A DNA stretch of 64,000 nucleotides from Halobaculum sp. XH14 (GTDB lineage: Archaea; Halobacteriota; Halobacteria; Halobacteriales; Haloferacaceae). The notes beneath the pieces are model-generated. The model had not been told where the DNA came from. It was given only the letters and a program-made list of their open reading frames with translations, and did no database searches. Where the stretch lies: contig NZ_CP134949.1 of the NCBI RefSeq assembly GCF_032116555.1, forward strand, positions 62,001 through 126,000, read 5' to 3'. Numbering within the stretch: position 1 is the stretch's first letter; each line of letters opens with the position of its first letter. The position numbers were made by a program, and so were the translations under genes. This document shows positions 35,172 to 44,839 of the stretch, in pieces.

Positions 35172-35732
35172 ATGACCGAGGAGTGGACCGTCCGGCGCAT
35201 CTCGCGGGCGATGGTGCCGCTGCTGCTCGTGCTCACGGTCGTGGAACTCGGCTCCGGGCTGGTGCTGAGCGCGTTCGAGGAGCGCCTGCTGTCGGCCCCG
35301 TCGCTGCTCGTCCTCCTCCCGGTGACCATCGGCACCGCCGGGAACCTCGGGTCGGTGCTCGCCTCCCGGCTCTCGACGGCGTTCCACCTCGGCACGCTGT
35401 CGTTCTCGCCGACCGACGACGACCTGGCCGGCAACGCGCTTGCGACGGTCGCGCTCGCGCTGACGCTGTTCCCGGCCGTGGGGCTCGGCGCGTGGGCGCT
35501 GGCCGGGCTCACCGGCTCGACCGCGCTCCCGCCCGGGACCGTCCTCCTGATCGCGGTGAGTTCGGGCGTCACGCTCGCCGTGCTGGCGGTGGCGGTGACG
35601 CTGACGGCGACGTACGCGGCCTACCGGCTCTCGCTCGACCCGGACGACGTGGTCATCCCCGTCGTGACGAACGTCTGTGACGTGCTCGGCGTGCTGGTGC
35701 TGTTCGCGGCCGTGCTGGCGTTCGCGCCGTAG
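35172..35732 (+). CDS. MgtE/SLC41-type magnesium transporter half, second of a pair
   Basis: A 186-residue partner of the preceding gene with the same layout: LLVLLPVTIGTAGNLGSVLASRLST early and VIPVVTNVCDVLGVLVLF late. The start is supported by GGAGGTG at 35161-35167, a good ribosome binding site five bases before the ATG, as expected for a downstream operon gene. The pore-region residues remain (Asn/Asp in TNVCDV), so both halves are probably active. Confidence 0.82.
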   Translation: MTEEWTVRRISRAMVPLLLVLTVVELGSGLVLSAFEERLLSAPSLLVLLPVTIGTAGNLGSVLASRLSTAFHLGTLSFSPTDDDLAGNALATVALALTLFPAVGLGAWALAGLTGSTALPPGTVLLIAVSSGVTLAVLAVAVTLTATYAAYRLSLDPDDVVIPVVTNVCDVLGVLVLFAAVLAFAP

Positions 35733-35893
35733 GACCGTCGTCGGTCCCGCGGCGACGCGACGAAACTACACGCCGCCGCCGGAACCGCACGCATCGCCGG
35801 ACCTGCACGTGCCACCGACGGCGACTGCCGGGGACCTGAATCGTTCACACGCGACCGCAGCCCCTAAACCCGGACCGCCCCCCACACCAGACG

Positions 35894-36925
35894 ATGGACG
35901 GCACGCTCCGCGACGACGTCGTGGTCGTCTCCGGCGACGCCCGCCAGCGGTTCCACGACGCGCGCGGCTACGGCCGGGCGCGCGGCCCCGACGTGACGCT
36001 GGCCCGGATCGAAGCGGCACACCTGCTGTACCGCGGCGACCTCGAGACGGTCGACGGGATGGCGTTCCGCGAGTTCTTCACCCGCTCGGTCGAGCGCGGG
36101 GAGCGGTTCGCCGCCCGGTTTCTCACCTACGCCGACCTGCGCGAGCGCGGCTTCTACGTCGCGCCCGACCGCGACCGCTGGCCCGGCGAGAGCGCCGACC
36201 CGCTCCCGGACCTCACCGTGTTCGAACGGGGCGAGAAACCCGGCGGCGACGTGGCCTACCGGGTTCGCGTGGTCGGCGAGCGTGAGGAGCTTCCGGCCCG
36301 CGACCTCGCCGGCCTGACCCTCGCGGTCGTCGACGAGGAGAGCGAGGTGACGTACTTCGCGTGCGAGGCCGGCGGCGGCTTCGACGGCGACACCGAGTAC
36401 GACCTCCCCGATTCGCTCGACTCGGACCTGCTGGAGGACCGCGTCGTCTGCTGGGACCCGCCGGGGTCGCTGTACGGGTCGGCGTTCTACGGCCAGCCCG
36501 TCGCCGGCCGGGACGCCGCCGTCGTGGCGGGGCTCCAGCTCTCCTTGCTCGAAGCCGCCGACCTCGCTGAACGCGGGACCCTCTCGCTCGACGCGGACGC
36601 CGTGATCGAGCGCGGCCGGAAGGTCGAGGGCGACCGGTTCGACCGCCGGCTGACCGTCTACCGGCGCCTGCGCGACCGGGGCGTCGTCCCCAAGACGGGC
36701 TACAAGTTCGGCGCGGACTTCCGCACGTACGACGCCGTCGAGTCGGTCGAGGCGCTCCCGCACTCGGAGGCGCTGGTCCGTGTCGTCGCGCCCGACCACC
36801 GGTTCCACCCGCGGGACCTCGCGCTCGACGTGCGACTGGCCGGCGGCGTGCGGAAGCGAATGGTTTTTGCGCTGGCCGGCGACGACTCGGTCGCGTACCT
36901 GACGGTCGCACGACTCACCCCATGA
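35894..36925 (+). CDS. endA: tRNA-splicing endonuclease
   Basis: A 343-residue EndA of the fused, duplicated haloarchaeal type: an inactive N-terminal repeat (about 1-165) and a catalytic C-terminal repeat. The catalytic triad is visible as Tyr in KTGYKFGADF, His in LPHSEALVRVV and Lys in GGVRKRMVFA. It cuts introns at bulge-helix-bulge motifs in pre-tRNA and pre-rRNA. A TATA-like CCCTAAACCC (35861-35870) precedes a leaderless ATG. Its end overlaps trpS by four bases. Confidence 0.95.
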   Translation: MDGTLRDDVVVVSGDARQRFHDARGYGRARGPDVTLARIEAAHLLYRGDLETVDGMAFREFFTRSVERGERFAARFLTYADLRERGFYVAPDRDRWPGESADPLPDLTVFERGEKPGGDVAYRVRVVGEREELPARDLAGLTLAVVDEESEVTYFACEAGGGFDGDTEYDLPDSLDSDLLEDRVVCWDPPGSLYGSAFYGQPVAGRDAAVVAGLQLSLLEAADLAERGTLSLDADAVIERGRKVEGDRFDRRLTVYRRLRDRGVVPKTGYKFGADFRTYDAVESVEALPHSEALVRVVAPDHRFHPRDLALDVRLAGGVRKRMVFALAGDDSVAYLTVARLTP

Positions 36926-38538
36926 CGAGCGACGATTCCGCCCCCGACGGGGGCACGACCGGCGAGGAACAGGGCGGCGCGAGTGACGACGGCGGCGTCG
37001 CGCTCGACCCCTGGGGCTCGGCGACCGTCGGCGACTACCGGAACCTGTTCGAGGAGTTCGGCATCGAGGAGTTCGACGAGATCATCGACCGCGTGCCCGA
37101 CCCCCACTACCTCATGCGCCGGGGGGTCATCTTCGGCCACCGGGGGTACGACGCCGTCGCCGACGCGATGCGAAAGGGCGACGAGGTCGCTGCCCTCTCG
37201 GGGTTCATGCCGACCGGCGACCCGCACATCGGGCACAAGCTGGTGTTCGACGAACTGATCTACCACCAGGAGCACGGCGCGGACACCTACGGGCTCATCG
37301 CGGACCTGGAGGCCCACTCGGCCCGCGGGATGACCTGGGCGGAGATCGACGAGCACGCGCGGGACTACCTGCTCTCGCTCATCGCGCTCGGCTTCGACGC
37401 CGAGGCGGGGACGCTGTACCGCCAGTCCACCAACCGGGAGCTCCAGGACCTCGCGTTCGAACTCGGCGCGAAGGCCAGGTTCGCGGAGTTCGAGGGCATC
37501 TACGGCTTCGACGGCGGCACCTCCGTCTCGCACATGCAGTCGGTCGTCACCCAGATGGCCGACATCCTCTACCCGCAACTGGTGGACGGGCCGAAGCCGA
37601 CCGTGATCCCGGTCGGCCCGGACCAGGACCCGCACGTCCGCTTCTCGCGGGACATCGCCGCGCGGATGCGCTACTTCAGGGTGACCGAGGCGTTCGCCAG
37701 CTTCGAGCTGACCGACGCCCAGCGCCGCGTCGTGGCGGTCGCGTACGACGACCGCGAGGCGTACGCCGCGGACCCGGAGACGCCCAGATGTGAGGAGGCC
37801 GCCGAGTACCTCCGGAACGCTCGCGGCGACGACGCGTCGGACGTCGGCGCGGCCGACGAGGTCGTGGACGCGACGATCGGGAAGCTGGCGAACGGCGGGA
37901 AGGAGCCGCTCCGCCCCCGGCTCCGCTTCCTCGACCGCAACGCGACCGACGGGGCGTTCGAGGCGCTGATCGACGCGGTCCCGGGCGAGAAGCGCGTCTT
38001 CGAGGCCCACGTCGACGCGTTCGAGATGGACCGCGCGGCCGCCGAGGAGCTCGCCCGCGAGGTCGAACTCGACCACGACGGCTACGGGTTCGTCGCGCCC
38101 TCGTCCATCTATCACCGGTTCATGACCGGCCTGACGGGCGGGAAGATGTCCTCCTCGGATCCCGCGTCCCACATCTCGCTGCTCGACGACCCCGAGGACG
38201 GTTACGACAAGGTGAAGGCCGCGACCACCGGCGGCCGCGAGACGGCCGAGAAGCAGCGCGAACTCGGCGGAAGGGCGGACGAGTGCCCCGTCTACGAGCT
38301 GTACGCCTACCTGCTGGCCGGCGACGACGACGAGTTCGCCGAGGCGGTGTACGAGGAATGCGTCGGCGGCGAGCGCCTCTGTGGCGACTGCAAGGAGCAG
38401 GCCGCCGGGCTGATGCGCGAGTTCCTCGCGGAGCACCAGGAGAAACGCGAAGAGGCCGAGGAACTGCTCGCGGACTTGGACGTCGACCTCGACGTCGACG
38501 CGAGCAGGCGCGGCGTCGCGCCGAGCGCCGAGGAGTAG
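36922..38538 (+). CDS. trpS: Tryptophanyl-tRNA synthetase
   Basis: A 538-residue class I synthetase, longer than bacterial TrpS, as usual in archaea. The HIGH-like motif is GFMPTGDPHIGHKL and the KMSKS loop is GGKMSSSDPASH. A C-terminal acidic extension rich in Glu/Asp follows. It is translationally coupled to endA (ATGA overlap). Haloarchaeal tRNA-Trp carries an intron removed by EndA, so the operon joins maturation and charging of the same tRNA. Confidence 0.96.
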   Translation: MTSDDSAPDGGTTGEEQGGASDDGGVALDPWGSATVGDYRNLFEEFGIEEFDEIIDRVPDPHYLMRRGVIFGHRGYDAVADAMRKGDEVAALSGFMPTGDPHIGHKLVFDELIYHQEHGADTYGLIADLEAHSARGMTWAEIDEHARDYLLSLIALGFDAEAGTLYRQSTNRELQDLAFELGAKARFAEFEGIYGFDGGTSVSHMQSVVTQMADILYPQLVDGPKPTVIPVGPDQDPHVRFSRDIAARMRYFRVTEAFASFELTDAQRRVVAVAYDDREAYAADPETPRCEEAAEYLRNARGDDASDVGAADEVVDATIGKLANGGKEPLRPRLRFLDRNATDGAFEALIDAVPGEKRVFEAHVDAFEMDRAAAEELAREVELDHDGYGFVAPSSIYHRFMTGLTGGKMSSSDPASHISLLDDPEDGYDKVKAATTGGRETAEKQRELGGRADECPVYELYAYLLAGDDDEFAEAVYEECVGGERLCGDCKEQAAGLMREFLAEHQEKREEAEELLADLDVDLDVDASRRGVAPSAEE

Positions 38539-38636
38539 TCGGGACGGACGACTCCGGCACGAAATGTGAACCCGCTAACGTGTGGGACGGACCGACAACA
38601 CTTTATTGTTGGTCTTTGAGTGGCGAATGATTCGGG

Positions 38637-40040
38637 ATGCTCGACGTCTCATCGGAGGACATCACCGAGGGCTCGCTGGGGAAAGCCCTCGCGTACCTCT
38701 CGATACCGATCGTCGCCCAGCAGCTCGCGCTCGTCGCACAGCAGGTGATCGACGTGTTCTGGATCGGCCGGCTGAGCGGCGACGCCGTCGCGGCGGTCGG
38801 GCTCGTGATGCCGGTTCTTGGCATCTTCGCGGCCGGCACCATGGCCGTCTTTCTGGGGAGCCAGATCGTCGTCTCCCAGCGGATCGGCTCGGGCGACGTC
38901 CCCGGGTCGCGCCGCGCCGCCTTCCACGGGCTCGTCGGCGCGGGCGCGGTGGGGGTGACGCTCGCGGCCGTCACGAATGCCGTCGCGCTCGACATCACAC
39001 GGCTGTTCGACCCCGGCGAGACCGTCGCCTCGCTCGCCGCGATCTATCTGGGGACGATGGTCTTTTCCTACACGATCAGCGGGATGAGCGACGCGATGGA
39101 GGCCGCGTTCGTCGGGTCGGGCGACTCGCGGACGCCGCTCGTCGTGAACCTCGTCGCCGTCGTCGTCAACGTCGTGCTCGACCCGTTCCTGATGTTCGGC
39201 TGGTGGCGCTTCGACGCCTACGGCATCGCCGGCGCGGCCTACGCGACGCTCGTCGCCTACGCGGTCGGACTCGCCATCGCGCTCGCGGTCGCCGTCTCCG
39301 GGCGCGGCGGGTTCACGCTGACGCGCGATGCGGTCGGCATCGAGGCGACCGAGTTCCGTGAACTCGTCGACGTCGGCGGCCCGAAGGCCGCCCAGGAGAG
39401 CGCGCGGCAGGTCGCCAGGCTCGTCATGGTTGCCGTCATCTCGACCACCGGCGGCGGCGCGGCGCTGGCGGCCTACACCGTCGGCGCGCGGATCTCGACG
39501 GTCGCGTTCGTCCCGGCGGCCGCGGTCGGCTCCGCCGGGACGACGCTCGTCGGCCAGAACCTGGGAGCCGACCGGCCCGAACGAGCGACCCGGGCGACCT
39601 GGCTCGGCGTCGGCGTCGGCGCGATCGGCGTCGGCGTGCTGGGGATCGTTCAGTGGTTCGTCCCGGGCTTGCTCGCCGAGGTGTTCGTGCCCGGAATCTC
39701 GGGCGAGACGCTGGCGTACACGGTTGCGTACCTCCAGATCCTCGCGCTCGGCTACTGGGCGCTCGGGGCGATCTACACCGTCGAGGCCGGCTTCAACGGC
39801 GCCGGTAAGACGAAAATCTCGATGTACTCCACGATGCTCCAGTACTGGGCGGTCCGCGTCCCGGTGGCCGCTGTCCTCGCGTTCGCGCTGAGCTTCGGCG
39901 CGCTGGGGGCGTTCTGGGCGGTCACGCTCTCGAACGCCGTCGCCGCGGTCGGCCTCTGTGCGTACTTCCGCTACACGACGGACGGCGGGATGCTCGACCG
40001 CGCTGCGGCGGCCGCGACCGGCTCGGACGCGGCGAACTGA
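38637..40040 (+). CDS. MATE family efflux transporter
   Basis: A 467-residue protein with twelve predicted helices in two similar halves, the MATE fold. It exports organic cations or drugs in exchange for Na+ or H+. Recognisable stretches are SIPIVAQQLALVAQQVIDVFWIG at the start and VGGPKAAQESARQ at the beginning of the second half, with YWALGAIYTVEAGFNGAGKT late. A TATA-like CTTTATTG (38601-38608) lies about 33 bases before the ATG. An upstream ATG at 38627 is out of frame. Confidence 0.9.
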   Translation: MLDVSSEDITEGSLGKALAYLSIPIVAQQLALVAQQVIDVFWIGRLSGDAVAAVGLVMPVLGIFAAGTMAVFLGSQIVVSQRIGSGDVPGSRRAAFHGLVGAGAVGVTLAAVTNAVALDITRLFDPGETVASLAAIYLGTMVFSYTISGMSDAMEAAFVGSGDSRTPLVVNLVAVVVNVVLDPFLMFGWWRFDAYGIAGAAYATLVAYAVGLAIALAVAVSGRGGFTLTRDAVGIEATEFRELVDVGGPKAAQESARQVARLVMVAVISTTGGGAALAAYTVGARISTVAFVPAAAVGSAGTTLVGQNLGADRPERATRATWLGVGVGAIGVGVLGIVQWFVPGLLAEVFVPGISGETLAYTVAYLQILALGYWALGAIYTVEAGFNGAGKTKISMYSTMLQYWAVRVPVAAVLAFALSFGALGAFWAVTLSNAVAAVGLCAYFRYTTDGGMLDRAAAAATGSDAAN

Positions 40041-40103
40041 GCGGTAGGGAAGGGGTGAACGGACCGCCTGCTCGGCAACCGATCGGGCGGCCCGATGGCC
40101 ATT

Positions 40104-42173
<2,070 letters not shown>

Positions 42174-42476
42174 TGACGGGGGCAGGGGCCCGAGTCACTT
42201 GACGGACGCGGTTGGGGTGGCTGACAGGCGGCACGGGTGGCCGGGTCATCGGCTCGAAGCCGAGGCCGACCCGGGGTCCGCTCGGACCCGCTGGCGGGGC
42301 GGTGTGCCGCGCGACCGCGTTTCGCCCCGCGACATCGGTCACGTCACGGGGCGTCTGGTGCCGGTATCACTGATAAAATTTCGCCGATGCAACTGACTAG
42401 CCACCTGGCGCGCGACCGCTCGTGCGAGGCTCACGCGAGCGGAGTCGTTCGAAAATCGAAGAGTTTCGTGATGCTG

Positions 42477-42743
42477 TCGGATTTCGACGGAATCCGACCG
42501 CTGACGGGAAACCGTCGGTTTCCCGTACTGACGAAAGACGCCCTGGCGTCTTTCGAACCACGAGGGTGAGTTCCGAGGAGCTCGCTCCGAGGTAAGACGA
42601 GCACCGGAGGACTGAGCGAAGCGAAGGAGCGAAGAGCACAGGAGGCTGGGGAGGGTGAGGCGCGGTGCGGTGGGTGGGACTGAAAGGGGCCGCGGCGTTC
42701 ACGGGCGCTTGCGCCCGTGAATTCGGGAGAGCGTGCTCTCCCG
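42477..42743. repeat. Five perfect hairpins in series
   Basis: Perfect stems: 42477-42497 (7 bp), 42504-42526 (10 bp, 3-base loop), 42532-42555 (11 bp, loop CT), 42698-42721 (11 bp, loop TT) and 42724-42743 (9 bp, loop GT). The tiny loops and lack of coding sequence suggest selection for structure, as RNA or as cruciform-like DNA. Confidence 0.75.
42595..42660 (+). repeat. Dispersed repeat block (related copy at 49674-49730)
   Basis: Shared landmarks, in order, are GAYGAGCACC, a stretch of GAGCGAA-like units, and GGCTGGGGAGGGTG. The middle differs between copies. Non-coding in both places. Confidence 0.5.
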
Positions 42744-42848
42744 TAAGTCGGCGCAGGCGCGGACCGACAAGCACCGCGGGCGAGCGAGCGAAGCGAGTGA
42801 GACGAGGAGCACAGCGGCCGCACCGAGCCGAGCGCCGCGGGGCCTTTC
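42682..42848. repeat. Foldback repeat element, copy B
   Basis: Terminal inverted repeats GAAAGGGGCCGCGGCG (42682-42697) and CGCCGCGGGGCCTTTC (42833-42848) match at 14 of 16 positions. Internal blocks AAGCACCGC and GAGGAGCACAGCG match copy A at 30776-30890. Two additional hairpins lie inside this copy. Confidence 0.6.
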
Positions 42849-43013
42849 GAGGTGTGTACCACACCGACCTAACCAATCCTCGATCCGACAGCCGAGAGGG
42901 ATTTCGAGGCAGCTTGCCAGCCGGACATAACCACCCAGAACAACCGAAATCATCCACCCGGAACCACGCGAACCCACGCAACGTTTTTGTCCGAACACGC
43001 CACAGCACCCGAC

Positions 43014-43094
43014 ATGGCACGAGAACCCGCCATCGACCGCACCGTCCCGCAGCCGACGACCGGCGGGTTCGCCTTCTTTTTCCGCCGCGCCTGA
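43014..43094 (+). CDS. Phe-rich leader peptide of pheST (candidate)
   Basis: A 26-codon open frame (ATG 43014, TGA 43092). Its last ten residues are GGFAFFFRRA, four Phe in five positions, in a proteome where Phe is a minor residue. The TATA-like GTTTTTG at 42983-42989 is centred 28 bases before the ATG, so transcription would begin at the ATG and translation would be leaderless. It lies 180 bases upstream of pheS on the same strand. Bacterial pheST has an analogous Phe-rich leader (PheM). The role as an attenuator sensing Phe-tRNA is inference. A chance open frame is possible, but unlikely given the matching promoter, hairpins and downstream gene. Confidence 0.6.
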   Translation: MAREPAIDRTVPQPTTGGFAFFFRRA

Positions 43095-43106
43095 GCGGCG
43101 GACCCG
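43023..43106 (+). promoter_or_regulatory. Candidate transcription attenuator of the pheST operon
   Basis: Helix 1 is a perfect 9-bp stem: GAACCCGCC (43023-43031) with GGCGGGTTC (43062-43070). It is followed at once by the T-rich GCCTTCTTTTTCC, which is also the Phe codon run, so helix 1 plus the T tract resembles a terminator. Bases 43064-43073 can instead pair with 43097-43106 (10 pairs, one G-U), which excludes helix 1. A third hairpin, 43082-43088 with 43095-43101 (7 bp), spans the leader stop and competes with the second pairing. A ribosome paused on the Phe codons would cover the 3' arm of helix 1. Confidence 0.5.
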
Positions 43107-43273
43107 AGCGGCCCCGGGAGGGACCGCGACGCGAAACCGTTCGGTTCGGCACGCGGTTCGGAGCGGCGACGTTCCCCGAACCGACGACCATCGGAACGTG
43201 CGGCGTCGCTCGCCCGCGCGAACCACACAACAGAACGCCTATCGGACGACACGCCACACACCAACCCAAGACC

Positions 43274-44839
43274 ATGCCACGCTCACCTGCGGAGGTCGCG
43301 CTGCTGGAGGCCGCCAGCGCGACCGACGCGAAGACCGTCGAACAGCTCGCCGCGGAGACCGACTTGAAGCCGGAGACGGTCACCCGCGCCGCCTTCGAAC
43401 TCCGGGACGAGGGGCTCGTCGCCGTCGAGGAGGCGACCGAGACGACCGCGACGGTCACCGAGGAGGGACGACGGTACGCCGCGGACGGGCTGCCCGAGGT
43501 CCGGCTCTACCGGGCCGCGGTCGACGCCGGAGCCGACGATGACCCCGTCTCGATGGGGCAAGTCATCGGTGCGTCGGGGCTCGAGGGGCCGGAAGTCGAC
43601 ATCGCGCTCTCGAACTATTCGCGGAAGGGGTACGGCGAGATCGACGCCGGGAACGTCACCGCCTCGGCGGACGCGCCGGTTCGGACCGCCGAGGACAAGG
43701 AGAAGACCACCCTCGAACTGCTCGCGGGGAACGCCGACGACGGCGACGAAGTTCCCGAGTGGGAGGCTGACGTGATCGAGCAACTCGACCGCCGCGGGCT
43801 CGTCGAGGTGTCCGAACGGACCGTCCGCTCGGTGACGCTCACCGACGAGGGCGTGACGGCGCTGATGGAGGGCGTCGAGGCCGCCGAGACCGCCGACCGC
43901 CTGACGCCCGAGCTGCTGACGTCGGGCGAGTGGGAGGACGCCGAGTTCTCGGCGTACAACGTCGAGGCCGACGCGCCCGAGATCGAGGGCGGTCGGAAAC
44001 ACGTCCTCCGCGGGATGGCCGACCGCGTGACGGACGTGCTCGTCGGCATGGGGTTCCGCGAGATGGACGGCCCGCACGCCGACGCGGACTTCTGGATCAA
44101 CGACTGCCTGTTCATGCCCCAGGACCACCCGGCACGGACCCACTGGGACCGCTTCGCACTCGACGTGCCGCCGGTGCGCGAACTGCCCGAGCAACTGGTC
44201 GACCGCGTCGAGGCCGCCCACCGCGAGGGCGTCGGCGAGGACGGCGACGGCTACCACTCGCCGTGGTCCGAGGAGTTCGCGCGGGCGATCGCGCTGCGGG
44301 GCCACACCACCTCGCTGTCGATGCGTTACCTCTCGGGGTACGCGGACGCCGACTTCGGCGGCGAAGGGGGGCCGCCTCAGCGCACCGACATCGAGCCGCC
44401 ACAGCGGTACTTCTCCGTCGAGAAGGTGTACCGCAACGACACCCTCGACGCCACGCACCTGCTGGAGTTCTTCCAGATCGAGGGGTGGGTGATGGCCGAG
44501 ACCCTCTCGGTCCGGGACCTGATGGGCACCTTCGAGGAGTTCTACCGGCAGTTCGGCATCGAGGACGTCCGGTTCAAGCCCCACTACAACCCATACACGG
44601 AGCCGAGCTTCGAGCTGTTCGGCACCCACCCCGAGACGGGCGAGGAGATCGAGATCGGCAACTCGGGGATGTTCCGCGACGAGGTGCTGGACACGCTCGG
44701 GGTCGACTGCGACGTGATGGCCTGGGGGCTCGCGCTCGAACGGCTCGCCATGCTCACGACCGGGGCCGAAGACATCCGCGACCTGCACGGCACGCTCGCG
44801 GACATCGAGTTCCTGCGGACCGCGGAGGTGACCTACTGA
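43274..44839 (+). CDS. pheS: Phenylalanyl-tRNA synthetase, alpha subunit
   Basis: A 521-residue catalytic subunit. The N-terminal 200 residues are winged-helix tRNA-binding modules (LAAETDLKPETVTRAAFELRD-like). The class II core follows: motif 1 region HVLRGMADRVTDVLVGMGF, motif 2 region YFSVEKVYRNDTLDATHLLEF, and motif 3 GLALERLAMLTTG. The ATG at 43274 is the family start. Its stop overlaps the pheT ATG (TGATG). A weaker promoter-like CCTATCGG (43238-43245) lies about 30 bases upstream, so leader-independent transcription cannot be excluded. Confidence 0.96.
   Translation: MPRSPAEVALLEAASATDAKTVEQLAAETDLKPETVTRAAFELRDEGLVAVEEATETTATVTEEGRRYAADGLPEVRLYRAAVDAGADDDPVSMGQVIGASGLEGPEVDIALSNYSRKGYGEIDAGNVTASADAPVRTAEDKEKTTLELLAGNADDGDEVPEWEADVIEQLDRRGLVEVSERTVRSVTLTDEGVTALMEGVEAAETADRLTPELLTSGEWEDAEFSAYNVEADAPEIEGGRKHVLRGMADRVTDVLVGMGFREMDGPHADADFWINDCLFMPQDHPARTHWDRFALDVPPVRELPEQLVDRVEAAHREGVGEDGDGYHSPWSEEFARAIALRGHTTSLSMRYLSGYADADFGGEGGPPQRTDIEPPQRYFSVEKVYRNDTLDATHLLEFFQIEGWVMAETLSVRDLMGTFEEFYRQFGIEDVRFKPHYNPYTEPSFELFGTHPETGEEIEIGNSGMFRDEVLDTLGVDCDVMAWGLALERLAMLTTGAEDIRDLHGTLADIEFLRTAEVTY

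Larger units (their letters stand above)
42174..43013. other. Non-coding, highly structured spacer upstream of the pheST leader
   Basis: Eight hundred and forty bases with no supported gene. Contents: a TATA-like TGATAAAATTT (42370-42380) facing right; five perfect hairpins between 42477 and 42743; a repeat block at 42595-42660 shared with 49674-49730; foldback element copy B (42682-42848); and the TATA-like GTTTTTG (42983-42989) serving the pheST leader. Confidence 0.6.

Noticed and set aside
36700-38436. Long minus-strand frame opposite trpS
   Set aside because: It lacks domains, and TrpS HIGH and KMSKS motifs are intact on the plus strand.
42174-43013. Insertion sequence remnants or a transposase
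   Set aside because: No transposase-like protein segment is readable in any frame; only hairpins and short repeats are present.
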